NCBI GenBank assembly: GCA_014695295.1
Contig: JACJNY010000011.1
Coordinates: forward strand, 1 to 64,000
Length of the DNA stretch: 64,000 nucleotides
Reading direction: 5' to 3'
Source: Microcoleus sp. FACHB-61
Lineage (GTDB): Bacteria; Cyanobacteriota; Cyanobacteriia; Cyanobacteriales; Microcoleaceae
Shown here in pieces: positions 9,417-17,708 of this stretch. The first letter of the stretch is position 1. Each line of letters opens with the position of its first letter. The translations under genes were made by a program, and so were the position numbers. A model generated the notes under the pieces. The model searched no databases. It had not been told where the DNA came from and saw only the letters and a list, made by a program, of their open reading frames with translations.

Positions 9417-10739
9417 ATGGCTCCGAATCCCACCATTATGCAAGCCGTCGAACAACTTGGCTACCGCGTTACGGTTGGAGACGTGGCGGCAAAAGCTGGA
9501 TTAGATGTCAATTTTGCCCAGCGAGAACTGTTAACCCTCGCCTCCGAAGCAGGCGGCAACCTGCAAGTAGCAGAATCCGGCGACATTGCCTACCTATTTC
9601 CCAACAACTTTCGAGATATTTTGCGGAACAAATTTTGGCGCTTGCAGTTGCAGGAATGGTGGCAAAAAATCTGGCGAGTTTTATTTTACCTGATTCGGAT
9701 ATCTTTTGGCATAGTGCTGGTAGCTTCCATCCTCTTAATTTTTGTTGCTATCACTATTTTAATCTCCAGTTTACTCTCCAGCAGCGACAGCAATAACGGG
9801 GGAGGAGGAGACGGTGGCGGCGGGGGCGACAGCGGCGGCGGCTTTTCGTTTTTTCCCTACTTTTGGAACGACTTAACCTGGATATTTTACTGGAACCATG
9901 ACGAACCTTACTACCAGCAGCAATCGCGCTTAACTGGCCAAAAACCCCAGATGAGTTTTCTGGAAGCAGTTTTCTCCTTTCTATTTGGAGACGGCAATCC
10001 CAATCACAATCTAGAAGAGCGCAAGTGGAGCGATATTGCCACCACAATTCGCAACAACCGAGGGGCCGTCGCCGCCGAACAAATTGCCCCATATCTCGAA
10101 AATCTCGGACAGGGATACGCCCGAGAATACGAACAATATATGCTACCGACTCTCGCCCGTTTTGACGGCCGCCCCGAAGTCAGTCCAGAAGGGCAAATAG
10201 TCTACCATTTTCCGCAATTGCAAACCACAGCCACCGAGAGAAATTCTGAGCCAGTAGCAGCTTATTTGCGAGAAATGCTGTGGCGTTTCAGCAACGCCAG
10301 TTCCGGTCAAATCCTGCTCGCAGCAGGGTTAGGAGCCGTCAATCTTGTCGGTGCGTTAGTTTTGGGGAATCTATTAACTAATAGTGCGATCGTAGGTGAA
10401 TTTATCGGTTTCGTCAGCGCTATTTATCCAATGCTCCTGATTTACGGCGTCGGATTTCTCGCAATTCCTTTAATTCGCTACTTCTGGATTCAGTGGAAAA
10501 ATAGCCGGATAGAGGCGCGCAATCAAAAGCGTCAAAAGCGAGCAATGTTATTAAACGAACCCGATGCCAACTTGCTCCAAAAGCTGGCCTACGCCCGGGA
10601 ATTTGCGGGAGAAAACGTTCTGACTGGAGAAGACTTAGCTTATACAACAGAAACCGAATTAACCCAACAAGAACTAGAACAGTCAGCAAAAATAGATGCC
10701 GAATGGCAGCGCAGGATCGATCGCTCGGACAACTTGTAA
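9417..10739 (+). CDS. Conserved cyanobacterial/plastid-type membrane protein, function unknown
   Basis: A 440-residue protein. The first 65 residues form a winged-helix-like soluble domain (AVEQLGYRVTVGDVAAKAGL, then ELLTLASEAGG). A first membrane segment follows (about 85-115), then a Gly-rich low-complexity linker (GGGGDGGGGGDSGGG, about 124-140), a soluble middle region, two further membrane segments (about 300-355) and a charged C-terminus. From memory, this layout occurs in a family shared by cyanobacteria and plant chloroplasts (an Arabidopsis member is loosely annotated as iron-sulfur-cluster related). No catalytic motif is visible, so I assign no function. An ATG with AGAGAG nearby sets the start, and a hairpin follows the stop. 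Confidence 0.75.
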   Translation: MAPNPTIMQAVEQLGYRVTVGDVAAKAGLDVNFAQRELLTLASEAGGNLQVAESGDIAYLFPNNFRDILRNKFWRLQLQEWWQKIWRVLFYLIRISFGIVLVASILLIFVAITILISSLLSSSDSNNGGGGDGGGGGDSGGGFSFFPYFWNDLTWIFYWNHDEPYYQQQSRLTGQKPQMSFLEAVFSFLFGDGNPNHNLEERKWSDIATTIRNNRGAVAAEQIAPYLENLGQGYAREYEQYMLPTLARFDGRPEVSPEGQIVYHFPQLQTTATERNSEPVAAYLREMLWRFSNASSGQILLAAGLGAVNLVGALVLGNLLTNSAIVGEFIGFVSAIYPMLLIYGVGFLAIPLIRYFWIQWKNSRIEARNQKRQKRAMLLNEPDANLLQKLAYAREFAGENVLTGEDLAYTTETELTQQELEQSAKIDAEWQRRIDRSDNL

Positions 10740-10819
10740 TACTAATGACAAAAAACTGTTGTGTGTTGTTAAGTTAGGTTCCACTAAAATCTTGTACCAT
10801 TTTCAAGAATAGGCAGAAT

Positions 10820-10862
10820 GCCTGTTCCACAATAAAATATCTTTGTTGGGGAACGGGCTTTT
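10820..10862 (+). terminator. Rho-independent-type terminator after the 440-residue membrane protein
   Basis: Arms GCCTGTTCCACAA (10820-10832) and TTGGGGAACGGGC (10846-10858) pair with two non-Watson-Crick positions and are followed directly by TTTT. It lies about 80 bases after the stop codon at 10739. Its core resembles the dispersed repeat also seen at 13875. Confidence 0.6.
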
Positions 10863-10934
10863 AGCCGGTTGCTAAGAAGAATGGAAAATGTCAATATTTA
10901 TTAATGTCATAATTTTTTATACTCCGAGTTTTTT

Positions 10935-11159
10935 TTAAATAACCTTAGGGCGTTTAAAAATTAAACAATTTTGGTCATACTTCGAGTCGTGATCCAGAGC
11001 CACGAGTTCCCACCCCTCCTCCCCCAAATGATTGACAAATAGATGCAGCGAGCCTTGTTTCCAATCTCGCTGTTCTTCACCGTTTACATATAAACTAATC
11101 AGCTTGTTTCCAAAAGGATACATATTCGCATCCACAAATAAATACTCCCACTTTTGCAT
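10935..11159 (-). CDS. DUF4177-like small protein
   Basis: A 74-residue protein beginning MQKWEYLFVDANMY and containing the pattern HLGEEGWELVALDHDS. The KWEY start and the GEEGWELV motif are the hallmarks of the small DUF4177-type beta-rich domain, common and uncharacterised in bacteria. It is a single small gene with its own spacing from both neighbours. An ORF on the opposite strand over the same place (11032-11220) is a shadow that runs into tandem repeats. Confidence 0.7.
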   Translation of the reverse strand: MQKWEYLFVDANMYPFGNKLISLYVNGEEQRDWKQGSLHLFVNHLGEEGWELVALDHDSKYDQNCLIFKRPKVI

Positions 11160-11184
11160 AGCAATCCTTAATGTAGTTAGTAAT

Positions 11185-11452
11185 GTAGTTAGTCATCAGT
11201 CATTAGTCATTAGTCATTAGTCATTCCCAATTCCCAATTCCCAATTCCCAATACCTCGGCTACGCGGTTCCTGCCCTTCGACTACGCGGTTCCTGAGCGT
11301 AGTCGAAGGGCCGTACAAGTTCCCAATTCCCAATTCCCTGTATTCACGACACGGAAGTCACGGATACAGGAATAGCTGTTTTTCCCTTCTTCCTTCCCCC
11401 TTCTTCCTTCTTCCTTCTTCCTTCTTCCTTCTTCCTTCCCCATTCCCAGCAG
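11185..11452. repeat. Heptamer tandem repeats and a perfect 14-bp hairpin
   Basis: Consecutive short tandem arrays fill this spacer: AGTCATT units (about 11187-11224), ATTCCCA units (about 11222-11252) and TTCTTCC units (about 11390-11445). Between them lies a perfect hairpin with arms CCCTTCGACTACGC (11274-11287) and GCGTAGTCGAAGGG (11297-11310) and a 9-base loop. Arrays with a 7-base period are the STRR type known in filamentous cyanobacteria. There is no coding potential. Confidence 0.75.
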
Positions 11453-12619
11453 TTACTGCACTGCAATTCTAGCCAAAGTAGTACCCCGGTAATAGTGCAA
11501 CAAAATCTGCTGGTAGCCGTATCCCTGCCTGGCCAAATTGTAGGCCCCCCACTGACTCATTCCTACGGCGTGACCGAAACCTTTGCCAGCAACTTGAAAA
11601 CCGCTAGGAGCTTGGCCGCTGTTCCGGCCGCCCCCGTACTGAGGAATCACGGTAAAGCGGGTACTCCTCAAATTTAGAACCCGGCGTAAATCTGCGCCAG
11701 TCATGACCCTAGAACCGCCATCTCCAACTACTTTCATCTTCAAAACGCTGCCGTGAGCGGTAGTGCGTTCTGGCTTCATCGAGATCACATTACCCACGCC
11801 AGAAATCCTATTGCTGATTTGAGCCCGGGAAAAATTTTCTTTCCATTGGTAAACCGGCGCCCCTTGGTCAAAGTCAGGAACAGCACGCAGGTAAGGCAGA
11901 GGTTCTGTCCAAACATCCTCGACATTTTCCGTATGTCCCCCAGACGCAGAGTGGAAAGCGGCTAAAATAATTTGACCGTTGTAGGCCAGAACTTGACCGG
12001 CGGTTGCATCCACTGCGGAATAAGTCCCAGAAGATTCTGTTTGCAGTCCTTTGTAAACCTGCGAAGACTGAGTATTGTCCACGTCGTAAAGCTCGGTTTC
12101 GCTTTTGAGGCGCTGGTGGATAGCGTAGGAACGGGCGGCGACTGCTTGGGCTTTCAAAGCCTCAATAGGCCAATTGCCACTCATTTCGGCGCCGAGAACG
12201 CTGTAGAGATATTGTTCGATATCGACGTAGTTGACGGCCGTCAAGCCTCCTCTTTCGGGAACTAGAAGCGTGCGTCCCCGATACCAACGATCGCCAATCC
12301 AGACATAACCGTTCCCCGTCGGCTCGATCCAAACTTGGTTGGCGGCCCAGCGACCGATCGCCACTGTTCCCGATCGCAATTGAGCCGACTGAGAACTGTT
12401 TGCCGACAGTTCGCCCAAATTGCGCCCGCTACCGTCCCGGATTGCAGCCTTTGTAGAACTGCCGACTTTTATCTGACTTGCCCCGTCTTGTACCGCAACT
12501 CGCAATATCAGCGCGGCCTGTGCTGGGGCTACCATTACCAGCCAAAACAACAACGAAATCCAAAAGTAGCGTTTTTTTAATGTCGAAAGAACGGAAACAA
12601 AGAATACTCCTGACTGCAT
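11453..12619 (-). CDS. SpoIID/LytB-domain secreted protein
   Basis: A 388-residue exported protein. A signal-peptide-like segment (about residues 15-35, WISLLFWLVMVAPAQA) is followed by a beta-rich region and then the SpoIID core: VNYVDIEQYLYSVLGAEM, WPIEALKAQAVAARSYA, then FHSASGGHTENVEDVW and, near the C-terminus, GFGHAVGMSQWGAY. SpoIID in Bacillus is a lytic transglycosylase that cleaves denuded peptidoglycan. The Glu of GAEMSGNWP matches its proposed catalytic acid. In cyanobacteria these proteins probably remodel peptidoglycan; that is family inference. The exact start is uncertain among several upstream Met codons. Confidence 0.88.
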   Translation of the reverse strand: MQSGVFFVSVLSTLKKRYFWISLLFWLVMVAPAQAALILRVAVQDGASQIKVGSSTKAAIRDGSGRNLGELSANSSQSAQLRSGTVAIGRWAANQVWIEPTGNGYVWIGDRWYRGRTLLVPERGGLTAVNYVDIEQYLYSVLGAEMSGNWPIEALKAQAVAARSYAIHQRLKSETELYDVDNTQSSQVYKGLQTESSGTYSAVDATAGQVLAYNGQIILAAFHSASGGHTENVEDVWTEPLPYLRAVPDFDQGAPVYQWKENFSRAQISNRISGVGNVISMKPERTTAHGSVLKMKVVGDGGSRVMTGADLRRVLNLRSTRFTVIPQYGGGRNSGQAPSGFQVAGKGFGHAVGMSQWGAYNLARQGYGYQQILLHYYRGTTLARIAVQ

Positions 12620-12889
12620 TTGAAAATTTTCCTTTTATGCTGTATGAGTTTGACAAGTTTTAAGGGGAAGCTGCGCTTCGGGCAAAAGGAAGAGGAACGG
12701 AAGAAAGAAAACGTTAGAATTGGGTTTGGCACTCTGTGCGCTTGTCGAAAATGATTTTAGCAACTAGATCCTCACAGGAACAGCGATTTATCCCAGTTCC
12801 TGGCTGCGACTATTTCCTGTATGTCGGATTCGCCGCACTCTGGATATATGTAACATATTTTTTAAGACTTAATTGAGGTGATTTGACTC

Positions 12890-13822
12890 TTGCAGATTAC
12901 ATTTCTCGGAACTAGCTCCGGCGTCCCCACGCGATCGCGCAACGTTTCCAGCATCGCCCTCCGCCTGCCCCAGCGAGCGGAACTCTGGCTGTTTGACTGC
13001 GGCGAAGGAACTCAGCACCAGTTTCTCCGCAGCGATCTCAAAGTCAGCCAACTAAGCCGTATTTTCATCACTCACCTGCACGGCGACCATATTTTCGGCT
13101 TAATGGGTTTGCTGGCTAGCTGCGGTTTGGCGGGGAATGTCAAGCGCATCGATCTTTACGGGCCTCCGGGACTTGAAGAATATTTGCAAGCTGGCGTTCG
13201 CTATTCTCAAACTCATTTTTCTTACCCGGTTAAGGTGCACAAAATTCACGAGGGAGTCATCTATGAAGATGACGAATATATTGTTAGCTGCGGCCCTTTG
13301 AAGCACCGAGTTACTGCTTTTGGTTATCGAGTAACTGAGAAAGACCGTCCGGGACATTTTGATGTAGAAAAAGCGAAGGCTGCGGGCATTCCTTCTGGGC
13401 CAATTTACGGCGAGTTAAAACAAGGAAAGACGGTAAAGTTAGAGGACGGGCGACAGTTTAAAGGTACTGATTTTTGCGGCCCGGATCAAATCGGGCGCAA
13501 GTTTGTGTATTGTACGGACACGGTTTTTTGTGACGGGGCGGTGGAATTGGCGAAGGATGCTGATTTGTTGGTGCACGAAGCTACTTTTGCTCATCAAGAT
13601 GCTCAAATGGCCTTCGATCGCCTGCATTCAACTTCGACAATGGCGGCTCAAGTGGCTTCGATCGCTGGGGCGAAACAGCTAATTATGACGCATTTTAGCC
13701 CGCGTTACGCTCCGGGGAATGCGATCGTCCTGGATGATTTGCTCAAGGAAGCGCAGGCAATTTTTCCGAATACGAAAATGGCCTATGACTTTTTGACTTA
13801 CGAAGTGCCCAGACCTGTTTAA
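12890..13822 (+). CDS. rnz: Ribonuclease Z (tRNA 3' endonuclease)
   Basis: A 310-residue metallo-beta-lactamase-fold nuclease that cuts 3' trailers from tRNA precursors. The N-terminus [20 protein letters not shown] is diagnostic, the zinc motif THLHGDH is at about residues 60-66, and further ligands lie in YCTDT and in the late MTHFSPRY segment. The exosite region with GPPGLEEYL and [12 protein letters not shown] is also present. Translation must begin with TTG at 12890, since no ATG precedes the conserved N-terminus in frame. A GAGGTG Shine-Dalgarno sits 9 bases upstream and supports it. It is a single-gene unit. Confidence 0.95.
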   Translation: MQITFLGTSSGVPTRSRNVSSIALRLPQRAELWLFDCGEGTQHQFLRSDLKVSQLSRIFITHLHGDHIFGLMGLLASCGLAGNVKRIDLYGPPGLEEYLQAGVRYSQTHFSYPVKVHKIHEGVIYEDDEYIVSCGPLKHRVTAFGYRVTEKDRPGHFDVEKAKAAGIPSGPIYGELKQGKTVKLEDGRQFKGTDFCGPDQIGRKFVYCTDTVFCDGAVELAKDADLLVHEATFAHQDAQMAFDRLHSTSTMAAQVASIAGAKQLIMTHFSPRYAPGNAIVLDDLLKEAQAIFPNTKMAYDFLTYEVPRPV

Positions 13823-13874
13823 AACTAGGGTTAATCGGGCCTGAGATGTGACAGCATTTTCAATAAGGGCGATC

Positions 13875-13910
13875 GGGGCGGGCAAGATGCCCACCCCACA
13901 ATAAAATTTT
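13875..13910 (+). terminator. Repeat-derived hairpin downstream of rnz
   Basis: GGGCGGGC and GCCCACCC pair around the loop AAGAT and are followed by ACAATAAAATTTT. The 27 bases 13875-13901 recur exactly, on the opposite strand, inside a coding region at 49457-49483, so this is a dispersed repeat that may also end rnz transcripts. Confidence 0.5.
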
Positions 13911-13982
13911 AAATATCACTGACATTGATAATAATACCAGTGTCAACTATATTAAACACAAATATTTATTAAAAAATCAACC

Positions 13983-16900
13983 ATGACATTTGAAATTGGA
14001 CTATTAGGAAAGCTAGCACCAGCAATGGCTAAACTGGCAGAAATAGGATTCAAAGAAGCTATGAAAAAATTGAATCCTAGCGATTTTGAAAAAGCTTGTA
14101 TTTGTGCGCTCAAAGCTGCCGATAAAAATAAATTATTCTCTGCTTGCGAACAGGGTGTAGTCGAAGATTTTCTTAAAAGTTTCTTGACCGGGGCAGCACT
14201 TCCAGAACTCCTGAAACCTTTCAACGACCAAGAAAAGCCTCAAGTTGACTTTTTAGTTGCAGCTTTTAATGCGACAGTCCCAGAACACAAGAAAATTCAA
14301 GGCAGATTCGCTCCCGAAAGACTGCATGATTGGTTGGAGGTTTTTGCTGAAACCTATTTCCATAAAACAAGCAGTTATTTAAGGTTTAAAGTTGCCAAAA
14401 CAGACTATTTGAAGCAACTGGCTAACTGGTTTGATGATGTTAAGTTTGCTGGCATTGCAGTCGAAGGTCAGGAAATCGAAAAATCGGAAAAATTGGCTCA
14501 GATTTTTGTAATGCCAGATGTCTTGGAAGAGGAAAAGGTAAATATTTATAGTCTCGTCCAAGAATTGGGAGAAGGCAAAAACCTGCAACAGATGCAAAGA
14601 GAAACTCGCTCTGGTAGAAAGTTTTTAGCATCACAATTATTGAATCAAAATCAATCAAATAAATTTGTGTTGCTGGGCGCTCCTGGTTCTGGCAAGACAA
14701 CTTTACTGAGCTTTTTTGCGGTGATGTTGGCTCAGGATTATCCCGAAAAAATCGGCTTGCCTTCTGGGAGAGATTGCTTGCCGATTTTGATTAGAATTCG
14801 GGATTTTGCTAGGCTTTCAGATATCAATCTCCTCGACTATGCCAGCCAGTTTGCCGAGAAAACTATGTCCGTGAAACCGCTGCCCGAAGGCTTCTTTGAG
14901 TATTGGCTGGCCGACGGTAGGGCGATGATTTTGTTGGATGGATTGGATGAGGTTGTGGAAGAATCCAAGCGCTATGAGGTGGTGCAGCAAATTGAGAATT
15001 TTTTGGGGCAGTATCATCACAATCTGGCAATTATTACTTCTCGCCCTGCTGGTTACAAACGCGATTTTTTTAATACTTCGGAGTTTGAACACTATCAGTT
15101 ACAACTGTTTGACGATGCTAAGGTTGATGAGTTTATTAATCGCTGGTATGACAGTCGCGTTCCAGATGTGGCGGAAGCTCAACGTCGCAAAGATAGCATT
15201 AAAAAAGCTCTGGATGAAAATGACCGCATTAAATTGTTGGCGAGAAATCCGCTATTGCTGACAATCATTGCTTTGATTCACCGCTATCAAGCGGTACTGC
15301 CGAGGGCACGCCACAAGCTTTATGAAAAAGCTGTGGAGACACTGTTAAAGAATTGGGATGCTAACAAAAACATGACAGAGAAGTCGGTATTTAAATGTTT
15401 AGATGCAGACGACTTACGGCGGCTGATGGAAATTCTCGCCTATTGGATTCACACTCAGGGTAGTACGGATAAGCCTGAAGGCGGGACGCTGATTGTCAAG
15501 GAGGATTTGTTAGACCAGTTAACTCTGAATATTAAAACCAAAAAACAGGTTGAACGGTTCCAGGCAAAAGAGGAAGCTAAACGATTTGTTGATTTTATTC
15601 AACAGCGGACGGGATTGCTCAACGAACAAGGACAAGATTTGTACGCTTTTGTACACAAGACTTTTCAAGAATATTTGTGCGCTCAGGAAATCGGCTATCA
15701 GGCAGATGATGACGATGATTTTGAGATTGTTCTCAAGCATATTCGAGAGCATTTGCATGACCCCCACTGGCGGGAAGTGTTGCTGTTGTTGATTGCTCAA
15801 CAAAAACCGAAGAAAGCGGCGAAAGCGATGCGGGCAATTTTGGCTGCGAATAGCGAGCATGAGGAATGGTTGCACCGCGATTTATTTTTTGCTGGCAGTT
15901 GTCTTGCTGAAAATATTAAAGAGTTAAAGGTGGCAGATTCCAGTCTAACTGTGGAGATTTTGGAGAAGTTGGTTGAGTTGGAAGTAAGGGATGAGGCACT
16001 GGTTGGTGAGAGGGTTCGCTCTCAGGTTTTTCAAATCCTTTGCAGTATGAATGAGACTGAGTTTGAGGCGCAAACTTTGCAACTTTTGAAAGCAAGGGGC
16101 GTTGGTGAAAATCGATTGTGGGGATATCAAGCAGCATTAGGGGAAAAAGAAGCCGTCATCAGTTCCCTGTTGCCATGTCTGGAATATCGAGATTATATGG
16201 TGCCTTACTTGGCAGCATCTGCCTTGGGCAACTTGGGAAATGCTTCAGAATCCGTCATCAGTGCCTTGCTGCTACGTCTCGAACATGGGGATAACTGGGT
16301 GCGTTACTGGGCAGCATCTGCCTTGGGCAACTTGGGGAATGCTTCAGAAGCCGTCATCACTGCTTTGCTACTAGGTCTGGAAAATGGGGATAACTCAGTG
16401 CGTCTCTCGGCAGCATCTGCCTTGGGCAACTTGGGGAATGCTTCAGAAGCCGTCATCAATGCTCTGCTACTACGTCTGGAAAATAGGGATAACTCAGTGC
16501 GTTACTTGGCAGCATCTGCCTTGGGCAAGTTGGGAAATGCTTCAGAAACCGTCATCAATGCTCTGCTACTACGTCTGGAAGATGAGGATAACTCAGTGCG
16601 TAGTGAGGCAGCAGAGACCTTGGGCAAGTTGGGAAATGCTTCAGAAACCGTCATCAATGCTCTGCTACTACGTCTGGAAGATGAGGATAACTCAGTGCGT
16701 AGTGAGGCAGCATCTGCCTTGGGCAAGCTGGGAAATGCTTCAGCAGCCGTCATCAATGCTCTGCTACTACATCTGGAAAATCGGGATAACTCGATGCGTC
16801 GTGAGGCAGCATCTGCCTTGGGCAACTTGGGAAATGCTTCAGAATCCGTCATCAATGCTCTGCTACTAAGTCTGGAAGATGAAGATAAGTTAGTGCGTTA

Positions 16901-17366
16901 CTTGGCAGCATCTGCCTTGGGCAACTTGGGAAATGCTTCAGAAGCCGTCATCAATTCTCTGCTACTAAGTCTGGAAGATGAGGATGAGCAGGTGCGTCTC
17001 TCGGCAGCATTTGCCTTGGGCAACTTGGGAAATGCTTCAGAAGCCGTCATCAATGCTCTACTACTAAGTCTGGAAGATGAGGATGAGCAGGTGCGTAGGT
17101 CGGCAGCATTTGCCTTGGGCAAGTTGGGAAATGCTTCAGAAACTGTCATCAGTGCTCTGCTACTAAGTCTGGAAGATGGGGATGACGGGGTGCGTCATCA
17201 GGCAGCATCTGCCTTGGGTAAGTTGGGTCTGAAATCTAGTGAGGTTTTGCCTGCTGTCGTGCAATGGATCGATCGCCATCAGGATACAGAATATGTCGGC
17301 TCAGATATTGATCTGTTGTGGGATTTGGTGGCGAGTGAGGGAAATCGATCGCCCGTGGGTTTTTAG
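13983..17366 (+). CDS. NACHT-domain STAND ATPase with C-terminal HEAT repeats
   Basis: A 1127-residue protein. Residues 1-220 form a helical N-terminal domain I do not recognise, possibly the effector or signalling part. The NACHT ATPase follows: Walker A LLGAPGSGKTT (about 228-238), Walker B ILLDGLDEV (about 316-324) and sensor TSRPAGY. A winged-helix/linker region follows, then from about residue 722 eleven HEAT repeats of exactly 33 residues, almost identical (core LLLRLE, VR, AASALGNLGNASE), differing mainly at a few surface positions. NACHT-STAND proteins of bacteria act as ligand-triggered switches, and several defend against phage. The repeats are the likely sensor. No partner gene adjoins it: rnz is upstream and secA downstream. 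The N-terminus was set by the ATG after ACC at 13981. Confidence 0.85.
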   Translation: MTFEIGLLGKLAPAMAKLAEIGFKEAMKKLNPSDFEKACICALKAADKNKLFSACEQGVVEDFLKSFLTGAALPELLKPFNDQEKPQVDFLVAAFNATVPEHKKIQGRFAPERLHDWLEVFAETYFHKTSSYLRFKVAKTDYLKQLANWFDDVKFAGIAVEGQEIEKSEKLAQIFVMPDVLEEEKVNIYSLVQELGEGKNLQQMQRETRSGRKFLASQLLNQNQSNKFVLLGAPGSGKTTLLSFFAVMLAQDYPEKIGLPSGRDCLPILIRIRDFARLSDINLLDYASQFAEKTMSVKPLPEGFFEYWLADGRAMILLDGLDEVVEESKRYEVVQQIENFLGQYHHNLAIITSRPAGYKRDFFNTSEFEHYQLQLFDDAKVDEFINRWYDSRVPDVAEAQRRKDSIKKALDENDRIKLLARNPLLLTIIALIHRYQAVLPRARHKLYEKAVETLLKNWDANKNMTEKSVFKCLDADDLRRLMEILAYWIHTQGSTDKPEGGTLIVKEDLLDQLTLNIKTKKQVERFQAKEEAKRFVDFIQQRTGLLNEQGQDLYAFVHKTFQEYLCAQEIGYQADDDDDFEIVLKHIREHLHDPHWREVLLLLIAQQKPKKAAKAMRAILAANSEHEEWLHRDLFFAGSCLAENIKELKVADSSLTVEILEKLVELEVRDEALVGERVRSQVFQILCSMNETEFEAQTLQLLKARGVGENRLWGYQAALGEKEAVISSLLPCLEYRDYMVPYLAASALGNLGNASESVISALLLRLEHGDNWVRYWAASALGNLGNASEAVITALLLGLENGDNSVRLSAASALGNLGNASEAVINALLLRLENRDNSVRYLAASALGKLGNASETVINALLLRLEDEDNSVRSEAAETLGKLGNASETVINALLLRLEDEDNSVRSEAASALGKLGNASAAVINALLLHLENRDNSMRREAASALGNLGNASESVINALLLSLEDEDKLVRYLAASALGNLGNASEAVINSLLLSLEDEDEQVRLSAAFALGNLGNASEAVINALLLSLEDEDEQVRRSAAFALGKLGNASETVISALLLSLEDGDDGVRHQAASALGKLGLKSSEVLPAVVQWIDRHQDTEYVGSDIDLLWDLVASEGNRSPVGF
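16150..17238 (+). repeat. Eleven 99-bp tandem repeats encoding HEAT units
   Basis: Each unit of 99 bases begins near GCCGTCATCAATGCTCTGCT and ends with GGAAATGCTTCAGAA. Adjacent units are nearly identical even at silent positions, which points to recent duplication or gene conversion. Changes concentrate in three codon clusters: the residue after LLL, the residues after LE, and the two residues after VR. Confidence 0.9.
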
Positions 17367-17708
17367 AAGTATGTAGCTTTTGGGCGAGTAAAACCCGATC
17401 GCACTTCCGGAACTTTCACCAAAAATGCGGTCAGTCTGCTGTTTGACGATTAGGGCCCTCGATCCCCTTAATAAACCGGAACAGAGGTCAACTATTCAAT
17501 CGAAAATCCAAAATCCAAAATCGAAAATCGATCGATTATTCAATCGAAAATCGAAAATCTAAAATCCAAAATCGGTCGATCAACCGCAGCCACGGCCGAG
17601 GAGAGCCAATGGTTGCTACAATCGGGGAGGGTATATGTTGTGGCTAACACTACAGCCCGTAACCCTGAAAGCTAATAGCTAAATTATTAAAAATCTGCCT
17701 CTCCTGCC
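17367..17708. other. secA upstream region with heptamer repeats
   Basis: There is no gene in these 342 bases. From 17497 to 17577 there is a degenerate array of 7-base units (AATCGAA, AATCCAA, AATCTAA), interrupted by ATCGATCGATTATTC. The secA leader downstream contains GGTTGCTACAATCGGGGAGGG with a possible -10 (TACAAT), a weak assignment. Confidence 0.5.

Noticed and set aside
9097-9504. 135-residue plus-strand open frame
   Set aside because: Unstructured translation (many Pro, Gln, Asn), no homology I recognise, and it overlaps the true gene start at 9417 in a different frame.
11185-11452. Possible CRISPR array
   Set aside because: Units are 7 bases with no spacers of constant length; this is an STRR array, not a CRISPR.
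16502-17149. Long antisense frames opposite the HEAT repeats
   Set aside because: They exist because repeated sequence lacks stops on the other strand; composition is Ser/Ala-rich and repeats mirror the real gene.
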